Source: Negadavirga shengliensis
GTDB lineage: Bacteria > Bacteroidota > Bacteroidia > Cytophagales > Cyclobacteriaceae
Reading direction: 5' to 3'
DNA length: 64,000 nt
Assembly: GCF_042652345.1 (NCBI RefSeq)
Contig: NZ_JBHSJJ010000012.1
Location: 103,916-167,915, forward strand
The notes beneath the pieces were generated by a model, which saw nothing but the letters and a program-made list of their open reading frames with translations, ran no database searches and was not told the origin of the DNA. The position numbers were made by a program, and so were the translations under genes. Position 1 is the stretch's first letter. Every line of letters begins with the position of its first letter. Of this stretch, positions 16,582 through 25,220 are shown in pieces.

Positions 16582-17614
16582 AATCTCTTCCTATATTTCA
16601 TGGAGTTGGTTTACGCCGGATACATTCCGGTCTTATGAATGGGAAAACCTCTGGATTCTCCATCTCCTGTGGCTTGTTCCCCTTATCCTTTTGATAAGGA
16701 AATTTATCAAAATATTAAAAAAGCCTGCCCTTGAACTTTCCATCCCCAGAATGGTTCCCAGAAAAAACCCCTGGACGTATCTAAGACTTATCCCTACGTT
16801 CTTTTTCTTATTGGCATTGTGGATGGTCGTTGTCGCCTTGGCCAGACCACAAAGGACCAATGAAAAAGTGGAACAATTCACGGAAGGCATAGACATCATG
16901 CTGGTTTTGGATATTTCCGAATCCATGGATTTACAGGACTTCACACCCAACAGATTGGAGGCCGCCAAAGAAACTGCCATTGATTTCATCAATGGGCGCC
17001 AAGGAGACCGGATAGGAATCATCATCTTTTCCGGTGAGGCATATTCCCTTGCGCCGCTTACAACGGATTATGAACTCCTGACCGATCTGATCCAGGACAT
17101 CTCCTTTAACATGATGGACGCAAAAGGAACCGCTATTGGCAGCGCTGTGTCTACGGCTACCAACAGGATGAGAGAATCAGAATCCAAGTCCAAGGTCATG
17201 GTGCTCTTAAGCGACGGGGACAACAACGCAGGCAACGTGGATCCTGTTTTTGCCGCGCAACTAGCCGCTGCCATGGAAATAAAAATATATACCATCGCCG
17301 TGGGCAAAGATGGAATGGTTCCTTATGGGACCGACTTTTTTGGGAGACCTCAAATGATTGAAAGTTATCTGAACGAAACCACTTTAAGGGATATTGCCAG
17401 GATAGCCAATGGCGAATTTTTCCGGGCATCCGATGATTCTACCCTGGAAAATATCTTTGACCGGATTGATGAACTGGAAAAGGCAGAAATCATCGAATCC
17501 CGTTATAAAGAAACGCTGGATTATTATAGAGCCTACTTATTTTGGGGGGTTTTGTTTTTCTTTGCCTGGATGGGACTCAAAAGCACATTTATCAACAATT
17601 TTCTGTTGGACTGA
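16568..17614 (+). CDS. BatA-like VWA-domain membrane protein
   Basis: This 348-residue protein has two N-terminal membrane helices (about 28-45 and 72-95). A von Willebrand A domain from about 105 follows with the MIDAS motif VLDISESMD and a later LLSDGDNNAG, and a C-terminal membrane helix lies near 320-340. The VWA domain would sit on one membrane face and bind ligands through a divalent metal. It is the last gene of the run. The usual second VWA gene (BatB) and TPR gene (BatC) do not follow. The 115-bp convergent gap after it holds only small G/C-rich and A/T-rich hairpins (for example GGGGAAAACCCC at 17636). Confidence 0.93.
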   Translation: MTMNEISSYISWSWFTPDTFRSYEWENLWILHLLWLVPLILLIRKFIKILKKPALELSIPRMVPRKNPWTYLRLIPTFFFLLALWMVVVALARPQRTNEKVEQFTEGIDIMLVLDISESMDLQDFTPNRLEAAKETAIDFINGRQGDRIGIIIFSGEAYSLAPLTTDYELLTDLIQDISFNMMDAKGTAIGSAVSTATNRMRESESKSKVMVLLSDGDNNAGNVDPVFAAQLAAAMEIKIYTIAVGKDGMVPYGTDFFGRPQMIESYLNETTLRDIARIANGEFFRASDDSTLENIFDRIDELEKAEIIESRYKETLDYYRAYLFWGVLFFFAWMGLKSTFINNFLLD

Positions 17615-17729
17615 TTCCTTCCTATTTCATATTCAGGGGAAAACCCCCGCTCTTAAAAAAAGCAAAAGGAAAAATCAGTCCCTTTTTGCCTTTTGATCAT
17701 TCAGACCAACCGTCTTTATAATGAAAAGA

Positions 17730-19148
17730 CTATGTCATTTCCCAGCCCTCTCTTACCGGCTCTTTGATGTAAACATCTGCCTCAGGTAATCCTTTTGCTT
17801 TGAGGTTTTCCGCATCCCAGAATATCTTTCTTCCCCCCAATCTCAGGGAGAGTACCCCCAATAGGGTGATTTCTGTCAAATGGGCTCCGTATTCGAAATT
17901 TGCACTGGCCGCCGGCCCTCCTTTGATAGCATCTACCCAGTCCCGAAAATGGCCATTAGATCTGGGAATGGTGGCTTTGGGAGGGGTTATGGTCTTCGCC
18001 AACTGCTCAGGAAATACTTTTGGGGCGCGATTCCCTCCTTCATTGACAATAATGCCCTTTTCCCCGATAAACATCGTACCCCGGCGTGGCCACTGATAAT
18101 CAGCAGGCAGGGCTTCATGGAGAGGTGGCCTAAGTCCCCCGGAGTACCAGGTAAGCTTTATGGGCTTACCGGTATTGTTTTCTTTGAAATGATAATATCC
18201 TATTTCACCGTAAGGCGTGATGGCCTCATCACTGAACCCGGCGGGAAAGACTTCTATGGCTTCGGGATGGCCTAATTCAAATGCCCAGGTGGCTGCGTCC
18301 ATGTCGTGGCAACCAAAATCTCCCAAGGCCCCACAGCCAAAGTCCCAAAAATCCCTCCAGGTCACCGGAGTATACCATTCATGATAAGGCCTATAGACGC
18401 TCGGACCCAGCCATAAATCCCAGTCAAAACCTTTTGGTTTCTTGGTTCCTTTCTGCGGTTCACCGGTGATCTCCGGAATCCAACGGGTAGCCGGTACCCA
18501 TGAATAGGTTTCCTTTACCTGTCCTATCACACCACCCCTTAGGAATTCCACTGTTTCCCGGATGCCGTCTGTACTGTGTCCGACATTGCCCATTTGTGTG
18601 GCTAAACCGGTTTCTTCTGTCAATTTCTTGATCATTCGGGCTTCCCAGATATTGTGGGTAAGGGGCTTTTCACAATACACATGCTTACCGGCCTTCATCG
18701 CCATATAGGTGATAAAAGCATGGGTATTATCAGGTGTGGAACAGCAAACGGCGTCCAAGCCGGTTTCCTTTTCAAGCATTTCCCTAAAATCCCGGTACTC
18801 CCGGACTTTATAATTTTCTGATTTTTGACCGTAATGCCCTTCTATCAGTTTTTTTACCGGGCCTCTGCCTGCCAAAGATCGATAATAAAATTCAGCCAAA
18901 TCCCAGTATTCTCCCGGATCTGCGATCGCCGTAAGCTGCACATCGTCCAGCTTCATAAGGTCTTCCGCATTCTGACGGCCTTTCCCTCCTACACCTATCA
19001 TGCCTATATTGACCTTATCACTGGGAGCTATGTAATCCTTGCCCCCCAACACAAACCGGGGGACGATGAAAAAACCGGCAGCAGATAATGATGAAGTTCT
19101 TATAAAATCCCTGCGCGAAACGTCGCTTTTGTTTTTATTTTCAAGCAT
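17730..19148 (-). CDS. Tat-exported Gfo/Idh/MocA oxidoreductase
   Basis: This 472-residue protein begins with a twin-arginine signal (SRRDFIRTSSLSAAGFF). A Rossmann NAD(P)-binding domain (IGMIGVGGKGRQNAEDL), the family motif EKPLTHNIWEA near residue 160 and the larger alpha/beta substrate domain follow. Members oxidise or reduce sugars and inositols, and the exported forms in Bacteroidota often act on glycans in the periplasm. The substrate is unknown. It is the last gene of the leftward run that starts with the FG-GAP/UnbV gene, and a nutrient-processing role is inferred from that context. Confidence 0.93.
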   Translation of the reverse strand: MLENKNKSDVSRRDFIRTSSLSAAGFFIVPRFVLGGKDYIAPSDKVNIGMIGVGGKGRQNAEDLMKLDDVQLTAIADPGEYWDLAEFYYRSLAGRGPVKKLIEGHYGQKSENYKVREYRDFREMLEKETGLDAVCCSTPDNTHAFITYMAMKAGKHVYCEKPLTHNIWEARMIKKLTEETGLATQMGNVGHSTDGIRETVEFLRGGVIGQVKETYSWVPATRWIPEITGEPQKGTKKPKGFDWDLWLGPSVYRPYHEWYTPVTWRDFWDFGCGALGDFGCHDMDAATWAFELGHPEAIEVFPAGFSDEAITPYGEIGYYHFKENNTGKPIKLTWYSGGLRPPLHEALPADYQWPRRGTMFIGEKGIIVNEGGNRAPKVFPEQLAKTITPPKATIPRSNGHFRDWVDAIKGGPAASANFEYGAHLTEITLLGVLSLRLGGRKIFWDAENLKAKGLPEADVYIKEPVREGWEMT

Positions 19149-19203
19149 CTTGAATGAATTATTGAGTTATTATCTTAAATCTTCAATATAAGTTTCCGGT
19201 AGA

Positions 19204-20142
19204 TCAGATCCTGTAAATACGTTCTGCATTCAGGTAATATAGTTTTCTTTTTTCATCTATGGATAAGTTTTTACATAGTTTTAAGAATGTGCTGATCCAT
19301 TTATGGTAGCTCCCCGCCCTTAATACGACCGGCCAATCTCCTCCATAAATTACCCGATTGGTCCCGAAAGAGGTCATCACATGATCGAAATAGGGTAAAA
19401 GGTCATCCACTCGATCGTTTCGAGGATCAGCCTTGGTGATCATGCCGCTTATTTTACAGGTAACGTTGTCCAGTTCTGAAAAAGCGCTCATGTACTTTGC
19501 CCATTCCGTGAATTGGCCGCCCTTAATGTCAGGATTGCCCACATGATCCAAAACGAACAACAGGTCTGGAAACTTTTTCACAAAATCCAACGCGTCCTTC
19601 ATCAATGGAGCCGATATGTTCAGGTCATAACTCAGTTCCAAACCGGACAACATCTTTACGGCTTTGCAAAAACCACTGTCAGCCATCAATTCAGAGGATA
19701 CACCTTTCCGTATCCCCCTCACTATTTTTCTCTCAGTTAATGTCTCGAGATCCTTTTGGCTTTCTTTTCCCTTCTCCAGAGGGAAGTAAGCCACCATCCC
19801 TTTGATCCGTTTATCCCTCTGCGCCTGCTCAGTTACCCAATCCACTTCCTGTAAATACTGCTCCGGCAAACGGGCGCATTCCACAAAAACCATTTTTGAT
19901 ACGGGGGTGCCTTTTATTGCACGATGGTAATCAGGAAGGAGAAAATTTCTTTCAAGTGGTGCACCCGCATCTTTAAGCCATGGATAATCCATTTTGGACA
20001 GATCCCATAAATGTAAATGGGTGTCTGTCACGGGAATCTCCTGATGGCTTTTAAAACGAGAAAGAGAAAGCACCCCCTGGGGCACCAAGCCTAGGCCCAA
20101 TGCCGATAGGGCGCCGGTTTTTAAAAAGGTTCGTTTGTCCAT
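19204..20142 (-). CDS. Exported amidohydrolase-2 (lactonase-like)
   Basis: This 312-residue protein has an N-terminal export signal that looks Tat-like but carries KR instead of RR (DKRTFLKTGALSALGLGL). The mature part is a TIM barrel of the amidohydrolase-2 family, with the metal motif TDTHLHLWD followed by PWLKD, then LDHVGNPD and YGGDWPV. The closest characterised relatives are L-fucono-lactonase-type sugar lactonases. Together with the adjacent Gfo/Idh dehydrogenase it could hydrolyse a sugar lactone produced by oxidation. That coupling is inference. Confidence 0.9.
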   Translation of the reverse strand: MDKRTFLKTGALSALGLGLVPQGVLSLSRFKSHQEIPVTDTHLHLWDLSKMDYPWLKDAGAPLERNFLLPDYHRAIKGTPVSKMVFVECARLPEQYLQEVDWVTEQAQRDKRIKGMVAYFPLEKGKESQKDLETLTERKIVRGIRKGVSSELMADSGFCKAVKMLSGLELSYDLNISAPLMKDALDFVKKFPDLLFVLDHVGNPDIKGGQFTEWAKYMSAFSELDNVTCKISGMITKADPRNDRVDDLLPYFDHVMTSFGTNRVIYGGDWPVVLRAGSYHKWISTFLKLCKNLSIDEKRKLYYLNAERIYRI

Positions 20143-20209
20143 GTTCTTTTTTTCCCCTTCTGTCTGGATTCTACAACCGCCTGTTTTCCAATTCAGGATA
20201 GGATCCTGT

Positions 20210-21580
20210 CTAGGTTGGGATCAGTGGTGTTTCCAGCTTACTGATAGAAGTCTCAATTTCATACTGACTCAGCTCATGTTGTTTGATTTTTCCGGCAAAA
20301 TAATCATCATATGCCTTCATATCGAAATTACCATGTCCACAAAGGTTAAACAGGATTGTTTTTGAAACCCCCTCCTCCCGGCATTTTTTGGCTTCCTGGA
20401 TGGCGGTGGCGATACCATGATTGGCTTCTGGCGCAGGAATGATTCCCTCGGACCGTGCAAACATTACCCCCGCTTCAAAAATCTCTATATTATCATGGGC
20501 CCTGGCTTCGATAAGCCTGTCTTTTAAAAGCTGGCTGACAATCACCCCCGCACCGTGATACCGCAACCCGCCCGCATGGATAGGGGCCGGAATGAAATCA
20601 TGTCCCAACGTGTACATCGGCAACAACGGTGTCATTCCGGCTGTATCCCCGAAATCGTACCGGAACACGCCCCTGGTCAATTTGGGACAGGATGCCGGTT
20701 CACTGGCTATGCACCGGATATTTCTTCCCTGTTCCAGATTCAGCCGCAGAAATGGAAACGCGAGCCCGGCAAAGTTGGATCCCCCGCCAAAAGGCGCGAT
20801 GACAATATCCGGCATATCGCTGCCTGCTTTTTCAAGTTGCTTTATGGCTTCCAATCCAATAATGGTTTGATGTAGCTTTACGTGGTTCAGCACGCTACCC
20901 AAGGCATATTTTGTATCCTCTCTGCTGACCGCCATTTCCACCGCTTCAGAAATGGCAATTCCTAAAGAACCCGGAGATTCAGGATCCATTTCCAGGATTT
21001 TTCTCCCGGCTGCTGTTCTCTCCGAAGGAGAAGGGTATACATCCGCCCCCCAGGTATTCATCATGATTTTCCGGTAAGGTTTATCATTAAAGGAAAGTCT
21101 CACCATATACACCTCACAGGCAATCCCAAAATGCTGACAGGCGAAGCTTAGGGCACTGCCCCATTGACCTGCCCCTGTCTCTGTTGTAATTCTTTTGATC
21201 CCCTCCTGTTTATTATAATATGCCTGTGGAATGGCGGTATTAGGTTTGTGGGAACCTGAGGGACTGCTTCCTTCATATTTGTAATAGATTTTTGCAGGTG
21301 TGTCCAGAACCTTTTCCAAACCATATGCCCTGTACAAAGGAGTGGGGCGCCATATAGTATACATATGCCTTACCTCATCAGGGATGCTTACCCATTTGTC
21401 TGTGGTCACCTCCTGTTTGATCAATGCCTCCGGAAACAGCGGGGCCAATGAGTCGGGACCTATTGGCTCGAGCGTGGCCGGATGAAGGGGAGGTAAGGGC
21501 TTGTTGGGCATGTCTGCGATGATGTTGTACCAACTTTCCGGAATTTCACTTTCTTCGAGGTTAATTTTTCTGATTTTCAT
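20210..21580 (-). CDS. TrpB2-like PLP-dependent tryptophan synthase beta homologue
   Basis: This 456-residue fold-type II PLP enzyme has the Schiff-base lysine in SSPSGSHKPNTA near residue 110, the glycine-rich phosphate loop PFGGGSNFAG, and a C-terminal LFNLCGHGNFD. The long N-terminal extension (PLPPLHPATLEP) and the TETGAGQWGSALSFACQHFG motif place it in the TrpB2 group, which is often encoded without TrpA. No other trp gene is near. It may make tryptophan from indole and serine or act on another substrate. It follows the FG-GAP gene by 23 bp in the same direction. Confidence 0.92.
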   Translation of the reverse strand: MKIRKINLEESEIPESWYNIIADMPNKPLPPLHPATLEPIGPDSLAPLFPEALIKQEVTTDKWVSIPDEVRHMYTIWRPTPLYRAYGLEKVLDTPAKIYYKYEGSSPSGSHKPNTAIPQAYYNKQEGIKRITTETGAGQWGSALSFACQHFGIACEVYMVRLSFNDKPYRKIMMNTWGADVYPSPSERTAAGRKILEMDPESPGSLGIAISEAVEMAVSREDTKYALGSVLNHVKLHQTIIGLEAIKQLEKAGSDMPDIVIAPFGGGSNFAGLAFPFLRLNLEQGRNIRCIASEPASCPKLTRGVFRYDFGDTAGMTPLLPMYTLGHDFIPAPIHAGGLRYHGAGVIVSQLLKDRLIEARAHDNIEIFEAGVMFARSEGIIPAPEANHGIATAIQEAKKCREEGVSKTILFNLCGHGNFDMKAYDDYFAGKIKQHELSQYEIETSISKLETPLIPT

Positions 21581-21603
21581 TGAAAAAAAACGAGGGTTAA
21601 TGT

Positions 21604-24600
21604 TTACTGATGCTGTTTGGTTAGTTTTCTTAAGTTGTTTTTCCCCATAGAACGGTTGAGTAAATAAGCTTCTATGCCAAGATTGTTAATGCCCACCAGA
21701 AGCACTTCCAGATAGGATAGCTTAATGGGCTGTAGCGACTTAACATCTCCTATGAAGTTCAATCCTGTTATTTTTTGCTCAACATATTTAAAATTCCCAT
21801 TTCCGTCGCCTTCGTACAGCTGCCCAAAATTAGCGTCTATAACCCCCAATCTAAGCCGGGTCGTATTTTGGTTTCCGGCTAAAATAAAGTCAAGGTTCCC
21901 ATCGTCGTTATGGTCGATTACCGCTATGGCATATATTGGCGCAAACTGGGCTTCCATAGGCAGTTCGTGAGGTATCAGCCTGTTCCCCCTGTTTTCAAGA
22001 TATAAGGTGCGTAATTCATTCACCTCCAACGTTGTGGCCGATTCGATTTGCTCTTTGGTTAAAATATCCTCCAGTTTGGCATCAGCAAAGGCAGCGTAAT
22101 CCGTAAACTTGCTGCGCATCCCGTACATTTGATCCAGAAGCTCATCTCTGCTCAAAAAAGGATAAGAAACTCCAAGAATGTATTGACATAATATAGGATC
22201 CACAGAACCATTGTTGTCAAAATCCGCAAACATCATCGTGATAGGTTCATCATCGCTTGCTTTGAATTGAGAATTCAAGCCAAAATTCCCTATGATGAAG
22301 TCCAAGTCACCATCATTGTCGAAGTCCCCCACCGCTATCCTGGACCACATACCGGACATGGGTCTGTCAAAATACTGATGCGTGGCATTTTCAAATCCTT
22401 TTCCTTCTTTATTAAGAAGAACCTGAATGGGCATAAATTCCCCCACTACCACCAAATCCTGCCAGCCATCTCCATTGATATCCAGCCATTGGGCATCGGT
22501 CACCATCCCTGAGCCCTCAATTTCCGCCAAATAGGCCGCTGTTACATCCTTAAATTTTCCTGTACCATCGTTTTGCAGCAGATAAGATGAAGGCTTGGAA
22601 GGGTATTCACCGGGCACCACCCTTCCCCCGATGAAGAGGTCTAAATGGCCATCTCCGTCAAAATCAGCAACCCGGACGCAGGAGCCGCTGGTTTTTATTT
22701 CCGGCAATGCATCATCGGCCTTTATGAAATTACCGCCTCCACGATTCATATACAGTCTGTCCTGTAGAGCATCATCCCCTTTTTCATAATCATGATAGCC
22801 ACCACTCACGATATAAAGGTCTTGCCAACCATCACCATTGGCATCAAAAAAGAGGGCATCGGTGTCAGCGCTCAACTCATCTTGACTCAAATCCAGCCCC
22901 TGCGATTCCAGGAACTGTCCGGTGGACACTTGAAAATAAAGTTTGCCCGGCTTTCCCTGGGTACCGCCGACATACAGGTCCGGAAAACCGTTTTTGTTGA
23001 CATCTCCTACCGCCATGGCAGGCCCCGAGGGGGAAAGCATATGGTACAATAAAGGCTGCCTTTTAAAGTCATTGTATCCCGGTTCCTCATGTTCATATCC
23101 AATAGGTGAAACAATCTGTGTGAACAGGGGCTCCGGTATTTCCTCGTTTTCACCAGGTGAAGGGAGGGCATCTTCTTCCTTAACCGTGATCCTGGTATTG
23201 GCTTGGATATGCTGAAGTACTTGCCGGTCACCCCCTGGCCATATTACCTTGAGGGAATCCACATGCGGCTTATTTCCCAAACCTATATGGATCCTGGGGC
23301 TGACAGATGACTGAAAACCGCGGGAAGGCTGTTGTTCAAAAAACTGCATGTCTCCGCCGGAATAGGCGTAGATCTTAGCACCCACCCCGAATGTATTCAA
23401 ACCCCCGCCTTTCAATTCCACCTGCAGAAAATTAGCCGCTGCACCATCTGGTACAAGTTTATTTCTGTAAATTCCTGCATTTCCATTGAGATGGTTTACC
23501 ACCAGATCGATACTTCCATCGTTGTCCAGGTCAGCAAAGGCAGCCCCATTGGAAAAACCCGGCTCCGAAAAACCCCATTCGGTGGTTTTATTTTCAAAGT
23601 TAATTCCTCCTTGATTCTTAAATATATAATTGTGAACAGGTGTGGACGTCATGCTGGTAACAAGGTGGAGCGTATCTGCGGTTTCCTTTGCCCGGGCCTT
23701 GCTGAAATAGTAATCGCCCTTATACTTCAGGAAATCCCTGTTGGTATAGTCGCGATAATAGCCATTGGTCACAAAAAGGTCTTTCCAGCCGTCATTGTCA
23801 AAATCTGCAAAAAATGCTGCCCAACTCCAATCGGTATTGGATACCCCTGCAAGCTGGCCGATTTCACTGAACAGTCCATTGCCCAGATTAAGATGAAGCA
23901 TGTTTCTCATGTTCTGGTGATAAAACCCTTTCATCACCATCAGGGCATATTGTTCATAATTCTCAGGACCGTAGAGCAACTTCTGTCTGTTATTGTCTTC
24001 CGGAAGCATGTCCAAGGTATAAATATCAGGAAGGCCGTCGTTATTGATATCGCTGATATCCGATCCCATTGAAAAGTAGGAGATGTGCTGAAGATAGTCG
24101 GTGAGTTGTTCTGAAAATGTTCCATCACCGTTATTGATATACAAATAATCCGGCTCGATGTAATCATTCGAAATATAAATGTCGGGATAACCATCCCCAT
24201 TGAGATCAGAAACCGCTACACCCAGTCCAAAGCCCATAGAATTGCCCTTAATCCCGGTTTTTTCACTCACATCGGTGAATTTACCCCCGTCATTGCGAAA
24301 CAATTTATCTCCCGCATATTTATTCCTGTCCCTCCTCTTGGCATCAAATTCAATTTCGTTGATTACGTTGGTATTGTGGTTAAGCAAATACATGTCCAGA
24401 TCACCATCCCGGTCATAGTCAAAAAACAACGCATGGATGCTGTTGGACGGGTCATCAAGCCCATAAGCTGCTGCTTCATCCTTAAATGTCCCATCTCCTT
24501 GGTTGATGAACAGCTGGTTTCTTCTTTGGTCCGGGTCTCCTTTTCCTGAGTAACACACATAAATGTCCAGGAAACCATCTCCGTTTATGTCCACCATGGT

Positions 24601-24948
24601 GACCCCGGTGGTCCAGGCATCCCTGCCTTCTACTCCGGCTTGCTTGGTAATATCTTTGAATTTAAAGTCGCCTTGGTTCAAATAAAGTCTGTTGGCAACC
24701 ATGTTGCCGGTGAAATAAATATCATCCAGCCCATCGTTGTTGATATCACCGATTGCCACGCCTCCGCCATTGTAAAAATATTCATAGGTCAATATATTGG
24801 CAGATCTGCTTTCTTTAAGGTTATTCTGAAATTTTATTCCGGATTTTTTGGGAGATATCTGCTCAAAACCTTGGGCCAAAACCGACCGGTCCCCCACTGT
24901 CAAAATCAAAGCCCCTAATATGAGGCCACCGAAGATTCTATTTTTCAT
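21604..24948 (-). CDS. Giant FG-GAP/VCBS repeat protein with UnbV (ASPIC) domain
   Basis: This protein of about 1114 residues has a signal peptide ending near VLAQG. Translation could also start at 24954 or 24981; I chose the Met that leaves a normal n-region. At least ten calcium-type D-x-D/N-x-D-G-x-x-D motifs (for example DINNDGLDD, DINGDGFLD, DYDRDGDLD) form two beta-propeller blocks. Between them, near residues 525-600, is an UnbV/ASPIC segment containing VGAKIYAYSGG and QPSRGFQSS. The protein is probably outer-membrane- or surface-located. It begins a leftward run with the TrpB2-like, amidohydrolase and Gfo/Idh genes, and lies next to two SusCD units. Confidence 0.94.
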   Translation of the reverse strand: MKNRIFGGLILGALILTVGDRSVLAQGFEQISPKKSGIKFQNNLKESRSANILTYEYFYNGGGVAIGDINNDGLDDIYFTGNMVANRLYLNQGDFKFKDITKQAGVEGRDAWTTGVTMVDINGDGFLDIYVCYSGKGDPDQRRNQLFINQGDGTFKDEAAAYGLDDPSNSIHALFFDYDRDGDLDMYLLNHNTNVINEIEFDAKRRDRNKYAGDKLFRNDGGKFTDVSEKTGIKGNSMGFGLGVAVSDLNGDGYPDIYISNDYIEPDYLYINNGDGTFSEQLTDYLQHISYFSMGSDISDINNDGLPDIYTLDMLPEDNNRQKLLYGPENYEQYALMVMKGFYHQNMRNMLHLNLGNGLFSEIGQLAGVSNTDWSWAAFFADFDNDGWKDLFVTNGYYRDYTNRDFLKYKGDYYFSKARAKETADTLHLVTSMTSTPVHNYIFKNQGGINFENKTTEWGFSEPGFSNGAAFADLDNDGSIDLVVNHLNGNAGIYRNKLVPDGAAANFLQVELKGGGLNTFGVGAKIYAYSGGDMQFFEQQPSRGFQSSVSPRIHIGLGNKPHVDSLKVIWPGGDRQVLQHIQANTRITVKEEDALPSPGENEEIPEPLFTQIVSPIGYEHEEPGYNDFKRQPLLYHMLSPSGPAMAVGDVNKNGFPDLYVGGTQGKPGKLYFQVSTGQFLESQGLDLSQDELSADTDALFFDANGDGWQDLYIVSGGYHDYEKGDDALQDRLYMNRGGGNFIKADDALPEIKTSGSCVRVADFDGDGHLDLFIGGRVVPGEYPSKPSSYLLQNDGTGKFKDVTAAYLAEIEGSGMVTDAQWLDINGDGWQDLVVVGEFMPIQVLLNKEGKGFENATHQYFDRPMSGMWSRIAVGDFDNDGDLDFIIGNFGLNSQFKASDDEPITMMFADFDNNGSVDPILCQYILGVSYPFLSRDELLDQMYGMRSKFTDYAAFADAKLEDILTKEQIESATTLEVNELRTLYLENRGNRLIPHELPMEAQFAPIYAIAVIDHNDDGNLDFILAGNQNTTRLRLGVIDANFGQLYEGDGNGNFKYVEQKITGLNFIGDVKSLQPIKLSYLEVLLVGINNLGIEAYLLNRSMGKNNLRKLTKQHQ

Positions 24949-25220
24949 TAACATTTTTCTGAACTTACCTCCACCCTTCATTATTACCCTTATTTGATCT
25001 CTTATAGGTAAATCTACATTATTTAAATATATATAGCAACACGCTTTAACTACAATATCCCCTTATAAAAAGAGCCACATTCCTAATAAAGATCACCTAA
25101 TTCGGTTCAATTTGCAATTTATATTTTTGTCTCCGTCTTATCAGGTCTTTATTGTTATATTTAAGACACAATCAAGCACTAAATCTCATTATCGTCCTTT
25201 CGCATCCTATTTCTGAACCT

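Noticed and set aside
17636..17647. GGGGAAAACCCC hairpin as terminator of the Bat operon
   Set aside because: The 4-bp stem has no T-run on either side, so it is not convincing as an intrinsic terminator.
23332..24072. Open frame of 246 codons on the plus strand inside the giant FG-GAP gene
   Set aside because: It mirrors the repetitive calcium-loop codons of the opposite strand and has no start context or family resemblance.
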